Source: Petrolisthes cinctipes (Eukaryota > Arthropoda > Malacostraca > Decapoda > Porcellanidae). From it: a DNA stretch of 64,000 bases. The DNA is taken from the NCBI GenBank assembly GCA_033782935.1, contig JAWQEG010000710.1, forward strand, positions 4,712,001 through 4,776,000. Direction: 5' to 3'. Each line of letters opens with the position of its first letter. The first letter of the stretch is position 1. This document shows positions 8,402-21,298 of the stretch, piece after piece. A program made the position numbers and the translations under genes. A model generated the notes under the pieces. That model saw nothing but the letters and a program-made list of their open reading frames with translations. It did no database searches and was not told the origin of the DNA.

Positions 8402-10887
8402 GTGTTAGAGTATTTTCAAAATACATGCTCAAAACATACTGAAAATCGATCTTTTAGGTGCACAAAAGTCGATATGTGCATGCATCTTCAGTACCCGTTT
8501 ATATCTCAAATTCAGGCTCAAAACACCCGAAAATTCAATATTTTGGGGTCCCAGAAGCAATCTGTACATGCCTACTCAGTGTTAGAGTATTTTCAAAATA
8601 CAGGCCCAAAACATGCTGAAAATCGATATTTTAGATGCCCAAAGTCAATATGTGCATGTATCTTCTGTACCCGTTTATATCTCAAATTCAGGCTCAAAAC
8701 ACCCGAAAATTCAATATTTTGGGGTCCCAGAAGCAATCTGTACAGTGCTAGAATATTTTTAAAATATAGGCTAAAAACATGCTAAATATCGATCTTTTAA
8801 GTGCCAAAAAGTCGATATCTCAAATTCAGTCCCAAAACACCCGAAAATTCGATATTTAGGGGTCCCAGAAGCGATCTGTACATGCCTACTCCGTGTTAGA
8901 GTATTTTCAAAATACAGGCCAAAAACATACTGAAAATCGATCTTTTAAGTGCACAAAAGTCGATATGTGCATGCATCTTCTGTACCCGTTTATATCTCAA
9001 ATTCTGGCCGTAAACACCCGAAAATTCGATATTTTGGGGTCCCAGAAGCGATCTGTACATGCCTACTCCGTGTTAGAGTATTTTTAAAATTCAGGCCCAA
9101 AACATGCTGAAAATCGATATTTTTGGCGCCCAAAGTCAATATGTGCATGTATCTTCTGTACCCGTTTATATCTCAAATTCAGGCTCAAAACACCCGAAAA
9201 TTCAATATTTTGGGGTCCCAGAAGCAATCTGTACATGCCTACTCAGTGCTAGAATATTTTCAAAATATAGGCTAAAAACATGCTAAAAATCGATCTTTTA
9301 GGTGCCAAAAAGTCGATATCTCAAATTCAGTCCCAAAACACCCGAAAATTCGATATTTAGGGGTCCCAGAAGCGATCTGTACATGCCTACTCCGTGTTAG
9401 AGTATTTTCAAAATACATGCTCAAAACATACTGAAAATCGATCTTTTAGGTGCACAAGAGTCGATATGTGCATGCATCTTCTGTACCCGTTTATACCTCA
9501 AATTCAGGCTCAAAACACCCGAAAATTCAGTATTTTGGGGTCCCAGAAGCAATCTGTACATGCCTACTCAGTGTTAGAGTATTTTCAAAATACAGGCCCA
9601 AAACATGCTGAAAATCGATATTTTAGATGCCCAAAGTCAATATGTGCATGTATCTTCTGTACCCGTTTATATCTCAAATTCAGGCTCAAAACACCCGAAA
9701 ATTCAATATTTTGGGGTCCCAGAAGCAATCTGTACATGCCTACACAGTGCTAGAATATTTTCAAAATATAGGCTAAAAACATGCTAAAAATCGACATTTT
9801 AGGTGCCAAAAAATCGATATCTCAAATTCAGTCCCAAAACACCCGAAAATTCGATATTTAGAGGTCCCAGAAGGTATCTGTACATGCCTACTCCGTGTTA
9901 GAGTATTTTCAAAATACAGGCCAAAAACATACTGAAAATCGATCTCTTAGGTGCCCAAAAGTCGATATGTGCATGCATCTTCTGTACCCGTTTATATCTC
10001 AAATTCTGGCCCTAAACACCCGAAAATTCGATATTTTGGGGTCCCAGAAGCGATCTGTACATGCCTACTCCGTGTTAGAGTATTTTCAAAATTCAGGACC
10101 AAAACATGCTGAAAATCGATATTTTTGGTGCCCAAAGTCAATATGTGCATGTATCTTCTGTACCCGTTTATATCTCAAATTCAGGCTCAAAACACCCGAA
10201 AATTCAATATTTTGGGGTCCCAGAAGCAATCTGTACATGCCTACTCAGTGCTAGAATATTTTAAAAATATAGGCTAAAAACATTCTAAAAATCGATCTTT
10301 TAGGAGCCAAAAAGTCGATATCTCAAATTCAGTCCCAAAACACCCGAAAATTCGATATTTAGGGGTCCCAGAAGCGATCTGTACATGCCTACTCCGTGTT
10401 AGAGAATTTTTAAAAATACATGCTCAAAACATACTGAAAATCGATCTTTTAGGTGCACAAAAGTCGATATGTGCATGCATCTTCAGTACCCGTTTATATC
10501 TCAAATTCAGGCTCAAAACACCCGAAAATTCAATATTTTGGGGTCCCAGAAGCAATCTGTACATGCCTACTCAATGTTAGAGTATTTTCAAAATACAGGC
10601 CCAAAACATGCAGAAAATCGATATTTTAGATGCCCAAAGTCAATATGTGAATGTATCTTCTGTACCAGTTTATATCTCAAATTCAGGCTCAAAACACCCG
10701 AAAATTCAATATTTTGGGGTCCCAGAAGCAATCTGTACAGTGCTAGAATATTTTCAAAGTATAGGCTAAAAACATGCTAAAAATCGATCTTTTAAGTGCC
10801 AAAAAGTCGATATCTCAAATTCAGTCCCAAAACACCCGAAAATTCGATATTTAGGGGACCCAGAAGCGATCTGTACATGCCTACTCC

Positions 10888-11536
10888 GTGTTAGAGTATT
10901 TTCAAAATACAGGCCAAAAACAAACTGAAAATCGATCTTTTAGGTGCCCAAAAGTCGATATGTGCATCCATCTTCTGTACCCGTTTATATCTCAAATTCT
11001 GGCCCTAAACACCCGAAAATTCGATATTTTGGGGTCCCAGAAGCGATCTGTACATGCCTACTCCGTGTTAGAGTATTTTCAAAATTCAGGCCCAAAACAT
11101 GCTGAAAATCGATATTTTTGGCGCCCAAAGTCAATATGTGCATGTATCTTCTGTACCCGTTTATATCTCAAATTCAGGCTCAAAACACCCGAAAATTCAA
11201 TATTTTGGGGTCCCAGAAGCAATCTGTACATGCCTACTCAGTGCTAGAATATTTTCAAAATATAGGCTAAAAACATGCTAAAAATCGATCTTTTAGGTGC
11301 CAAAAAGTCGATATCTCAAATTCAGTCCCAAAACACCCGAAAATTCGATATTTAGGGGTCCCAGAAGCGATCTGTACATGCCTACACAGTGCTAGAATAT
11401 TTTCAAAATATAGGCTAAAAACATGCTAAAAATCGACATTTTAGGTGCCAAAAAATCGATATCTCAAATTCAGTCCCAAAACACCCGAAAATTCGATATT
11501 TAGAGGTCCCAGAAGGTATCTGTACATGCTTACCCC
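10888..11536 (+). repeat. 649-bp A-B-C-C unit
   Basis: A2 (10888), B2 (11065) and C2 (11241) are followed by an additional C1 at 11389. The A2 carries the rare AACAAACTG and GCATCCATC variants. The same four-monomer unit with the same variants is at 14348-14996. Confidence 0.88.
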
Positions 11537-11861
11537 GTGTTACAGTATTTTCAAAATACAGGCCAAAAACATACTGAAAATCGATCTTTTAGGTGCCCAA
11601 AAGTCGATATGTGCATGCATCTTCTGTACCCGTTTATATCTCAAATTCAGGCTCAAAACACCCGAAAATTCAATATTTTGGGGTCCCAGAAGCAATCTGT
11701 ACATGCCTACTCAGTGCTAGAATATTTTCAAAATATAGGCTAAAAACATGCTAAAAATCGATCTTTTAGGTGCCAAAAAGTCGATATCTCAAATTCAGTC
11801 CCAAAACACCCGAAAATTCGATATTTAGGGGTCCCAGAAGCGATCTGTACATGCCTACTCC
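11537..11861 (+). repeat. 325-bp A-C dimer
   Basis: An A monomer with an A2-like 5' half and an A1/B-like 3' half (11537) is joined directly to a C (11714) with no B. It starts GTGTTACAG, a private variant also found at 14997. It is reciprocal to the extra BC dimers: A-C is what remains when a B is lost. Confidence 0.88.
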
Positions 11862-14347
11862 GTGTTAGAGTATTTTCAAAATACATGCTCAAAACATACT
11901 GAAAATCGATCTTTTAGGTGCCCAAAAGTCGATATGTGCATTCATCTTCTGTACCGGTTTATATCTCAAATTCAGGCTCAAAACACCCGAAAATTCAATA
12001 TTTTGGGGTCCCAGAAGCAATCTGTACATGCCTACTCAGTGTTAGAGTATTTTCAAAATACAGGCCCAAAACATGCTGAAAATCGATATTTTAGATGCCC
12101 AAAGTCAATATGTGCATGTATCTTCTGTACCCGTTTATATCTCAAATTCAGGCTCAAAACACCCGAAAATTCAATATTTTGGGGTCCCAGAAGCAATCTG
12201 TACAGTGCTAGAATATTTTTAAAATATAGGCTAAAAACATGCTAAAAATCGACATTTTAGGTGCCAAAAAATCGATATCTCAAATTCAGTCCCAAAACAC
12301 CCGAAAATTCGATATTTAGAGGTCCCAGAAGGTATCTGTACATGCCTACTCCGTGTTAGAGTATTTTCAAAATACAGGCCAAAAACATACTGAAAATCGA
12401 TCTCTTAGGTGCCCAAAAGTCGATATGTGCATGCATCTTCTGTACCCGTTTATATCTCAAATTCTGGCCCTAAACACCCGAAAATTCGATATTTTGGGGT
12501 CCCAGAAGCGATCTGTACATGCCTACTCCGTGTTAGAGTATTTTCAAAATTCAGGCCCAAAACATGCTGAAAATCGATATTTTTGGTGCCCAAAGTCAAT
12601 ATGTGCATGTATCTTCTGTACCCGTTTATATCTCAAATTCAGGCTCAAAACACCCGAAAATTCAATATTTTGGGGTCCCAGAAGCAATCTGTACATGCCT
12701 ACTCAGTGCTAGAATATTTTCAAAATATAGGCTAAAAACATGCTAAAAATCGATCTTTTAGGAGCCAAAAAGTCGATATCTCAAATTCAGTCCCAAAACA
12801 CCCGAAAATTCGATATTTTGGGGTCCCAGAAGCGATCTGTACATGCCTACTCCGTGTTAGAGTATTTTTAAAAATACATGCTCAAAACATACTGAAAATC
12901 GATCTTTTAGGTGCACAAAAGTCGATATGTGCATGCATCTTCAGTACCCGTTTATATCTCAAATTCAGGCTCAAAACACCCGAAAATTCAATATTTTGGG
13001 GTCCCAGAAGCAATCTGTACATGCCTACTCAATGTTAGAGTATTTTCAAAATACAGGCCCAAAACATGCAGAAAATCGATATTTTAGATGCCCAAAGTCA
13101 ATATGTGAATGTATCTTCTGTACCAGTTTATATCTCAAATTCAGGCTCAAAACACCCGAAAATTCAATATTTTGGGGTCCCAGAAGCAATCTGTACAGTG
13201 CTAGAATATTTTCAAAGTATAGGCTAAAAACATGCTAAAAATCGATCTTTTAAGTGCCAAAAAGTCGATATCTCAAATTCAGTCCCAAAACACCCGAAAA
13301 TTCGATATTTAGAGGTCCCAGAAGGTATCTGTACATGCCTACTCCGTGTTAGAGTATTTTCAAAATACAGGCCAAAAACATACTGAAAATCGATCTTTTA
13401 GGAGCCCAAAAGTCGATATGTGCATGCATCTTCTGTACCCGTTTATATCACAAATTCTGGCCCTAAACACCCGAAAATTCGATATTTTGGGGTCCCAGAA
13501 GCGATCTGTACATGCCTACTCCGTGTTAGAGTATTTTCAAAATTCAGGCCCAAAACATGCTGAAAATCGATATTTTTGGTGCCCAAAGTCAATATGTGCA
13601 TGTATCTTCTGTACCCGTTTATATCTCAAATTCAGGCTCAAAACACCCGAAAATTCAATATTTTGGGGTCCCAGAAGCAATCTGTACATGCCTACTCAGA
13701 GCTAGAATATTTTCAAAATATAGGCTAAAAACATGCTAAAAATCGATCTTTTAGGTGCCCAAAAGTCGATATCTCAAATTCAGTCCCAAAACAACCGATA
13801 ATTCGATATTTAGGGGTCCCAGAAGCGATCTGTACATGCCTACTCCGTGTTAGAGTATTTTCAAAATACATGCTCAAAACATACTGAAAATCGATCTTTT
13901 AGGTGCACAAAAGTCGATATGTGCATGCATCTTCAGTACCCGTTTATATCTCAAAATCAGGCTCAAAACACCCGAAAATTCAATATTTTGGGGTCCCAGA
14001 AGCAATCTGTACATGCCTACTCAGTGTTAGAGTATTTTCAAAATACAGGCCCAAAACATGCTGAAAATCGATATTTTAGATGCCCAAAGTCAATATGTGC
14101 ATGTATCTTCTGTACCCGTGTATATCTCAAATTCAGGCTCAAAACACTCGAAAATTCAATATTTTGGGGTCCCAGAAGCAATCTGTACATGCCTACACAG
14201 TGCTAGAATATTTTCAAAATATAGGCTAAAAACATGCAAAAAATCGACATTATAGGTGCCAAAAAATCGATATCTCAAATTCAGTCCCAAAACACCCGAA
14301 AATTCGATATTTAAAGGTCCCAGAAGGTATCTGTACATGCCTACTCC

Positions 14348-14996
14348 GTGTTAGAGTATTTTCAAAATACAGGCCAAAAACAAACTGAAAATCGATCTTT
14401 TAGGTGCCCAAAAGTCGATATGTGCATCCATCTTCTGTACCCGTTTATATCTCAAATTCTGGCCCTAAACACCCGAAAATTCGATATTTTGGGGTCCCAG
14501 AAGCGATCTGTACATGCCTACTCCGTGTTAGAGTATTTTCAAAATTCAGGCCCAAAACATGCTGAAAATCGATATTTTTGGCGCCCAAAGTCAATATGTG
14601 CATGTATCTTCTGTACCCGTTTATATCTCAAATTCAGGCTCAAAACACCCGAAAATTCAATATTTTGGGGTCCCAGAAGCAATCTGTACATGCCTACTCA
14701 GTGCTAGAATATTTTCAAAATATAGGCTAAAAACATGCTAAAAATCGATCTTTTAGGTGCCAAAAAGTCGATATCTCAAATTCAGTCCCAAAACACCCGA
14801 AAATTAGATATTTAGGGGTCCCAGAAGCGATCTGTACATGCCTACACAGTGCTAGAATATTTTCAAAATATAGGCTAAAAACATGCTAAAAATCGACATT
14901 TTAGGTGCCAAAAAATCGATATCTCAAATTCAGTCCCAAAACACCCGAAAATTCGATATTTAGAGGTCCCAGAAGGTATCTGTACATGCTTACCCC
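14348..14996 (+). repeat. 649-bp A-B-C-C unit (duplicate of 10888 unit)
   Basis: This has the same monomer order and rare variants as 10888-11536 at an offset of 3,460 bp. One difference I noticed is AAATTAGATATTT at about 14803 against AAATTCGATATTT in the first copy. Confidence 0.88.
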
Positions 14997-15321
14997 GTGT
15001 TACAGTATTTTCAAAATACAGGCCAAAAACATACTGAAAATCGATCTTTTAGGTGCCCAAAAGTCGATATGTGCATGCATCTTCTGTACCCGTTTATATC
15101 TCAAATTCAGGCTCAAAACACCCGAAAATTCAATATTTTGGGGTCCCAGAAGCAATCTGTACATGCCTACTCAGTGCTAGAATATTTTCAAAATATAGGC
15201 TAAAAACATGCTAAAAATCGATCTTTTAGGTGCCAAAAAGTCGATATCTCAAATTCAGTCCCAAAACACCCGAAAATTCGATATTTAGGGGTCCCAGAAG
15301 CGATCTGTACATGCCTACTCC
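14997..15321 (+). repeat. 325-bp A-C dimer (duplicate of 11537 unit)
   Basis: This repeats 11537-11861 at an offset of 3,460 bp, including the private GTGTTACAG start and the CTTACCCCG junction before it. Confidence 0.88.
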
Positions 15322-17319
15322 GTGTTAGAGTATTTTCAAAATACATGCTCAAAACATACTGAAAATCGATCTTTTAGGTGCCCAAAAGTCGATATGTGCA
15401 TTCATCTTCTGTACCGGTTTATATCTCAAATTCAGGCTCAAAACACCCGAAAATTCAATATTTTGGGGTCCCAGAAGCAATCTGTACATGCCTACTCAGT
15501 GTTAGAGTATTTTCAAAATACAGGCCCAAAACATGCTGAAAATCGATATTTTAGATGCCCAAAGTCAATATGTGCATGTATCTTCTGTACCCGTTTATAT
15601 CTCAAATTCAGGCTCAAAACACCCGAAAATTCAATATTTTGGGGTCCCAGAAGCAATCTGTACATGCCTACACAGTGCTAGAATATTTTCAAAATATAGG
15701 CTAAAAACATGTTAAAAATCGACATTTTAGGTGCCAAAAAATCGATATCTCAAATTCAGTCCCAAAACACCCGAAAATTCGATATTTAGAGGTCCCAGAA
15801 GGTATCTGTACATGCCTACTCCGTGTTAGAGTATTTTCAAAATACAGGCCAAAAACATACTGAAAATCGATCTCTTAGGTGCCCAAAAGTCGATATGTGC
15901 ATGCATCTTCTGTACCCGTTTATATCTCAAATTCTGGCCCTAAACACCCGAAAATTCGATATTTTGGGGTCCCAGAAGCGATCTGTACATGCCTACTCCG
16001 TGTTAGAGTATTTTCAAAATTCAGGCCCAAAACATGCTGAAAATCGATATTTTTGGTGCCCAAAGTCAATATGTGCATGTATCTTCTGTACCCGTTTATA
16101 TCTCAAATTCAGGCTCAAAACACCCGAAAATTCAATATTTTGGGGTCCCAGAAGCAATCTGTACATGCCTACTCAGTGCTAGAATATTTTCAAAATATAG
16201 GCTAAAAACATGCTAAAAATCGATCTTTTAGGTGCCAAAAAGTCGATATCTCAAATTCAGTCCCAAAACACCCGAAAATTCGATATTTAGGGGTCCCAGA
16301 AGCGATCTGTACATGCCTACTCCGTGTTAGAGTATTTTCAAAATACATGCTCAAAACATACTGAAAATCGATCTTTTAGGTGCACAAAAGTCGATATGTG
16401 ATGCCATGCATCTTCAGTACCCGTTTATATCTCAAATTCAGGCTCAAAACACCCGAAAATTCAATATTTTGGGGTCCCAGAAGCAATCTGTACATGCCTA
16501 CTCAGTGTTAGAGTATTTTCAAAATACAGGCCCAAAACATGCTGAAAATCGATATTTTAGATGCCCAAAGTCAATATGTGCATGTATCTTCTGTACCCGT
16601 TTATATCTCAAATTCAGGCTCAAAACACCCGAAAATTCAATATTTTGGGGTCCCAAAAGCAATCTGTACATGCCTACACAGTGCTAGAATATTTTCAAAA
16701 TATAGGCTAAAAACATGCTAAAAATCGACATTTTAGGTGCCAAAAAGTCGATATCTCAAATTCAGTCCCAAAACACCCGAAAATTCGATATTTAGAGGTC
16801 CCAGAAGGTATCTGTACATGCCTACTCCGTGTTAGAGTATTTTCAAAATACAGGCCAAAAACATACTGAAAATCGATCTCTTAGGTGCCCAAAAGTCGAT
16901 ATGTGCATGCATCTTCTGTACCCGTTTATATCTCAAATTCTGGCTCAAAACACCCGAAAATTCAATATTTTGGGGTCCCAGAAGCAATCTGTACATGCCT
17001 ACTCAGTGTTAGAGTATTTTCAAAATACAGGCCCAAAACATGCTGAAAATCGATATTTTAGATGCCCAAAGTCAATATGTGCATGTATCTTCTGTACCCG
17101 TTTATATCTCAAATTCAGGCTCAAAACACCCGAAAATTAAATATTTTGGGGTCCCAGAAGCAATCTGTACAGTGCTAGAATATTTTCAAAATATAGGATA
17201 AAAACATGCTAAAAATCGATCTTTTAAGTGCCAAAAAGTCGATATCTCAAATTCAGTCCCAAAACACTCGAAAATTCGATATTTAGGGGTCCCAGAAGCG
17301 ATCTGTACATGCCTACTCC

Positions 17320-17969
17320 GTGTTAGAGTATTTTCAAAATACAGGCCAAAAACATACTGAAAATCGATTTTTATAGTGCCCAAAAGTCGATATGTGCATG
17401 CATCTTCTGTACCCGTTTATATCTCAAATTCTGGCCCTAAACACCCGAAAATTCGATATTTTGGGGTCCCAGAAGCGATCTGTACATGCCTACTCCGTGT
17501 TAGAGTATTTTCAAAATTCAGGCCCAAAACATACTGAAAATCGATATTTTTGGCGCCCAAAGTCAATATGTGCATGTATCTTCTGTACACGTTTATATCT
17601 CAAATTCTGGCTCAAAACACCCGAAAATTCAATATTTTGGGGTCCCAGAAGCAATCTGTACATGCCTACTCAGTGCTAGAATGTTTTCAAAATATAGGCT
17701 AAAAACATGCTAAAAATCGATCTTTTAGGTGCCAAAAAGTCGATATCTCAAATTCAGTCCCAATACACCCGAAAATTCGATATTTAGAGGTCCCAGAAGG
17801 TATCTGTACATGCCTACTCCGTGTTAGAGTATTTTCAAAATACAGGCCAAAAACATACTGAAAATCGATCTTTTAGGTGCCCAAAAGTCGATATGTGCAT
17901 GCATCTTCTGTACCCGTTTATATCTCAAATTCTGGCCCTAAACACCCGAAAATTCGATATTTTGGGGCC
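17320..17969 (+). repeat. Trimer and part-unit upstream of the 3.33-kb super-units
   Basis: There is one 501-bp A2-B2-C2 trimer starting at 17320 and the first part of the A2 at 17821. A2 at 17320 has CGATTTTTATAG and B2 has CATACTG instead of CATGCTG. The homology that defines the 3.33-kb tandem pair begins within the 3' half of the A2 at 17821. Confidence 0.85.
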
Positions 17970-20900
17970 CCAGAAGCGATCTGTACATGCCTACTCCGTG
18001 TTAGAGTATTTTCAAAATTCAGGCACAAAACATACTGAAAATCGATATTTTTGGTACCCAAAGTCAATATGTGCATGTATCTTCTGTACCCGTTTATATC
18101 TCAAATTCTGGCTCAAAACACCGAAAATTCAATATTTTGGGGTCCCAGAAGCAATCTGTACATGCCTACTCAGTGCTAGAATATTTTCAAAATATAGGCT
18201 AAAAACATGCTAAAAATCGATCTTTTAGGTGCCAAAAGGTCGATATCTCAAATTCAGTCCCAAAACACCCGAAAATTCGATATTTAGGGGTCCCAGAAGC
18301 GATATGTACATGCCTACTCCGTGTTAGAGTATTTTCAAAATACATGCTCAAAACATACTGAAAATCGATCTTTTAGGTGCACAAAAGTCGATATGTGCAT
18401 GCATCTTCAGTACCCGTTTATATCTCAAATTCAGGCTCAAAACACCCGAAAATTCAATATTTTGGGGTCCCAGAAGCAATCTGTACATGCCTACTCAGTG
18501 TTAGAGTATTTTCAAAATACAGGCCCAAAACATGCTGAAAATCGATATTTTAGATGCCCAAAGTCAATATGTGCATGTATCTTCTGTACCCGTTTATATC
18601 TCAAATTCAGGCTCAAAACACCCGAAAATTCAATATTTTGGGGTCCCAGAAGCAATCTGTACATGCCTACACAGTGCTAGAATATTTTCAAAATATAGGC
18701 TAAAAACATGCTAAAAATCGACATTTTAGGTGCCAAAAAATCGATATCTTAAATTCAGTCCCAAAACACCCGAAAATTCGATATTTAGAGGTCCCAGAAG
18801 GTGTCTGTACATGCCTACTCCGTGTTAGAATATTTTCAAAATACAGGACAAAAAACATACTGAAAATCGATCTTTTAGGTGCCCAAAAGTCGATATGTGC
18901 ATGCATCTTCTGTACCCGTTTATATCTCAAATTCTGGCTCAAAACACCCGAAAATTCAATATTTTGGGGTCCCAGAAGCAATCTGTACATGCCTACTCAG
19001 TGCTAGAATATTTTCAAAATATAGGCTAAAAACATGCTAAAAATCGATCTTTTAGGTGCCCAAAAGTCGATATGTGCATGCATCTTCTGTACCCGTTTAT
19101 ATCTCAAATTCTGGCTCAAAACACCCGAAAATTCAATATTTTGGGGTCCCAGAAGCAATCTGTACATGCCTACTCAGTGCTAGAATATTTTCAAAATATA
19201 GGCTAAAAACATGCTAAAAATCGATCTTTTAGGTGCCAAAAAGTCGATATCTCAAATTCAGTCCCAAAACACCCGAAAATTCGATATTTAGGGGTCCCAG
19301 AAGCGATCTGTACATGCCTACTCCGTGTTAGAGTATTTTCAAAATACATGCCCAAACATACTGAAAATCGATCTTTTAGGTGCACAAAAGTCGATATGTG
19401 CATGCATCTTCAGTACCCGTTTATATCTCAAATTCAGATTAAAACACCCGAAAATTCAATATTTTGGGGTAGCAGAAGCAATCTGTACATGCCTACTCAG
19501 TGTTAGAGTATTTTCAAAAAACAGGCCCAAAACATGCTGAAAATCGATATTTTAGATGCCCAAAGTCAATATGTGCATGTATCTTCTGTACCCGTTTATA
19601 TCTCAAATTCAGGCTCAAAACACCCGAAAATTCAATATTTTGGGGTCCCAGAAGCAATCTGTACATGCCTAAACAGTGCTAGAATATTTTCAAAATAAAG
19701 GCTAAAAACATGCTAAAAATCGACATTTTAGGTGCCAAAAAATCGATATCTCAAATTCAGTCCCAAAACACCCGGAAATTCGATATTTAGAGGTCCCAGA
19801 AGGTATCTGTACATGCCTACTCCGTGTTAGAGTATTTTCAAAATACAGCCAAAAACATACTGAAAATCGATCTTTTAGGTGCCCAAAAGTCGATATGTGC
19901 ATGCATCTTCTGTACACGTTTATATTTCAAATTCTGGCCCTAAACACCCGAAAATTCGATATTTTGGGGTCCCAAAAGCGATCTGTACATGCCTACTCCG
20001 TGTTAGAGTATTTTCAAAATTCAGGCCCAAAACATGCTGAAAATCGATATTTTTGGTGCCCAAAGTCAATATGTGCATGTGTCTTCTGTACCCGTTTATA
20101 TCTCAAATTCAGGCTCAAAACACCCGAAAATTGAATATTTTGGGGTCCCAGAAGCAATCTGTACATGCCTACTCAGTGCTAGAATATTTTCAAAATATAG
20201 GCTAAAAACATGCTAAAAATCGATCTTTTAGGTGCCAAAAAGTCGATATCTCAAATTCAGTCCCAAAACACCCGAAAATTCGATATTTAGGGGTCCCAGA
20301 AGCGATCTGTACATGCCTACTCCGTGTTAGAGTATTTTCAAAATACATGCTCAAAACATACTGAAAATCGATCTTTTAGGTGCACAAAAGTCGATATGTG
20401 CATGCATCTTCAGTACCCGTTTATATCTCAAATTCAGGCTCAAAACACCCGAAAATTCAATATTTTGGGGTCCCAGAAGCAATCTGTACATGCCTACTCA
20501 GTGTTAGAGTATTTTCAAAATACAGGCCCAAAACATGCTGAAAATCGATATTTTAGATGCCCAAAGTCAATATGTGCATGTATCTTCTGTACCCGTTTAT
20601 ATCTCAAATTCAGGCTCAAACCACCCGAAAATTCAATATTTTGGGGTCCCAGAAGCAATCTGTACATGCCTACACAGTGCTAGAATATTTTCAAAATATT
20701 GGCTAAAAACATGCTAAAAATCGACATTTTAGGTGCCAAAAAATCGATATCTTAAATTCAGTCCCAAAACACCCGAAAATTCGATATTTAGAGGTCCCAG
20801 AAGGTATCTGTACATGCCTACTCCGTGTTAGAGTATTTTCAAAATACAGGCCAAAAACATACTGAAAATCGATCTTTTAGGTGCCCAAAAGTCGATATGT

Positions 20901-21298
20901 GCATGCATCTTCTGTACCCGTTTATATCCCAAATTCTGGCTCAAAACACCCGAAAATTCAATATTTTGGGGTCCCAGAAGCAATCTGTACATGCCTACAC
21001 AGTGCTAGAATATTATCAAAATATAGGCTAAAAACATGCTAAAAATCGATCTTTTAGGTGCCAAAAAGTCGATTTCTCAAATTCAGTCCCAAAACTCCCG
21101 AAAATTCGATATTTAGGGGTCCCAGAAGCGATCTGTACATGCCTACTCCGTGTTAGAGTATTTTCAAAATACATGCTCAAAACATACTGAAAATCGATCT
21201 TTTAGGTGCACAAAAGTCGATATGTGCATGCATCTTCAGTACCCGTTTATATCTCAAATTCAGGCTCAAAACACCCGAAAATTAAATATTTTGGGGTC
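17970..21298 (+). repeat. 3.33-kb super-unit, copy 1
   Basis: This stretch reappears directly downstream at an offset of 3,329 then 3,328 bp. Monomer starts inside include 17998 (B2), 18321 (A1), 18822 (A), 19000 (C/A chimera), 19177 (C), 19325 (A1 with two 1-bp losses), 19500 (B1), 19676 (C1), 19824 (A2), 20000 (B2), 20324 (A1), 20825 (A), 21002 (C) and 21150 (A1). Private markers shared with copy 2 are CAGGCACAAAAC, GGTACCCAAAG, CCAAAAGGTCG, CAGATTAAAAC, AAAAAACAGG, CTAAACAGTG, TACAGCCAAA, ATGTGTCTTC and CAAACCACCCG. Copy-specific differences include GGGGTAGCAG at about 19468. Confidence 0.9.
19000..19176 (+). repeat. C/A chimeric monomer (177 bp)
   Basis: The 5' third is C (GTGCTAGA, GGCTAAAAACATGCTA). 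From GGTGCCCAAAAGTCG onward it is A2-like and retains the 29-bp segment that C lacks. The breakpoint lies in the shared CGATCTTTTAGGTGCC block. The same chimera is at 22328-22504 in the second super-unit copy. Confidence 0.87.

Larger units (their letters stand above)
3137..10395 (+). repeat. Mixed 501/491-bp trimer block with extra C and BC units
   Basis: Unit starts are at 3137 (491), 3628 (501), 4129 (501), 4630 (639), 5269 (501), 5770 (491), 6261 (324), 6585 (501), 7086 (501), 7587 (491), 8078 (324), 8402 (491), 8893 (501), 9394 (501) and 9895 (501). A1- and A2-type trimers still mostly alternate. The units at 4630 and 7587 share the same chimeric A2-B1 pattern. Segments near 6.1-6.6 kb and 7.9-8.4 kb correspond at an offset of 1,817 bp, including the rare CCAAAAACTCG and AAAGTTAATATG variants. 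Confidence 0.88.
10396..17319 (+). repeat. Trimer block with 3.46-kb and 2.46-kb duplications
   Basis: Unit starts are at 10396 (492), 10888 (649), 11537 (325), 11862 (491), 12353 (501), 12854 (492), 13346 (501), 13847 (501), 14348 (649), 14997 (325), 15322 (501), 15823 (501), 16324 (505) and 16829 (491). The segment from about 10870 to 12195 matches 14330-15655 at an offset of 3,460 bp, sharing rare variants (AACAAACTG, GCATCCATC, TTACAGT, GCATTCATC with TACCGG). About 10248-10840 matches 12706-13298 at an offset of 2,458 bp (AGGAGCC, TTTTTAAAAATAC, ATGCAGAAAATC, GTGAATG). The 505-bp unit has a 4-bp insertion at about 16401 (TGTGATGCCATGC). Confidence 0.88.
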
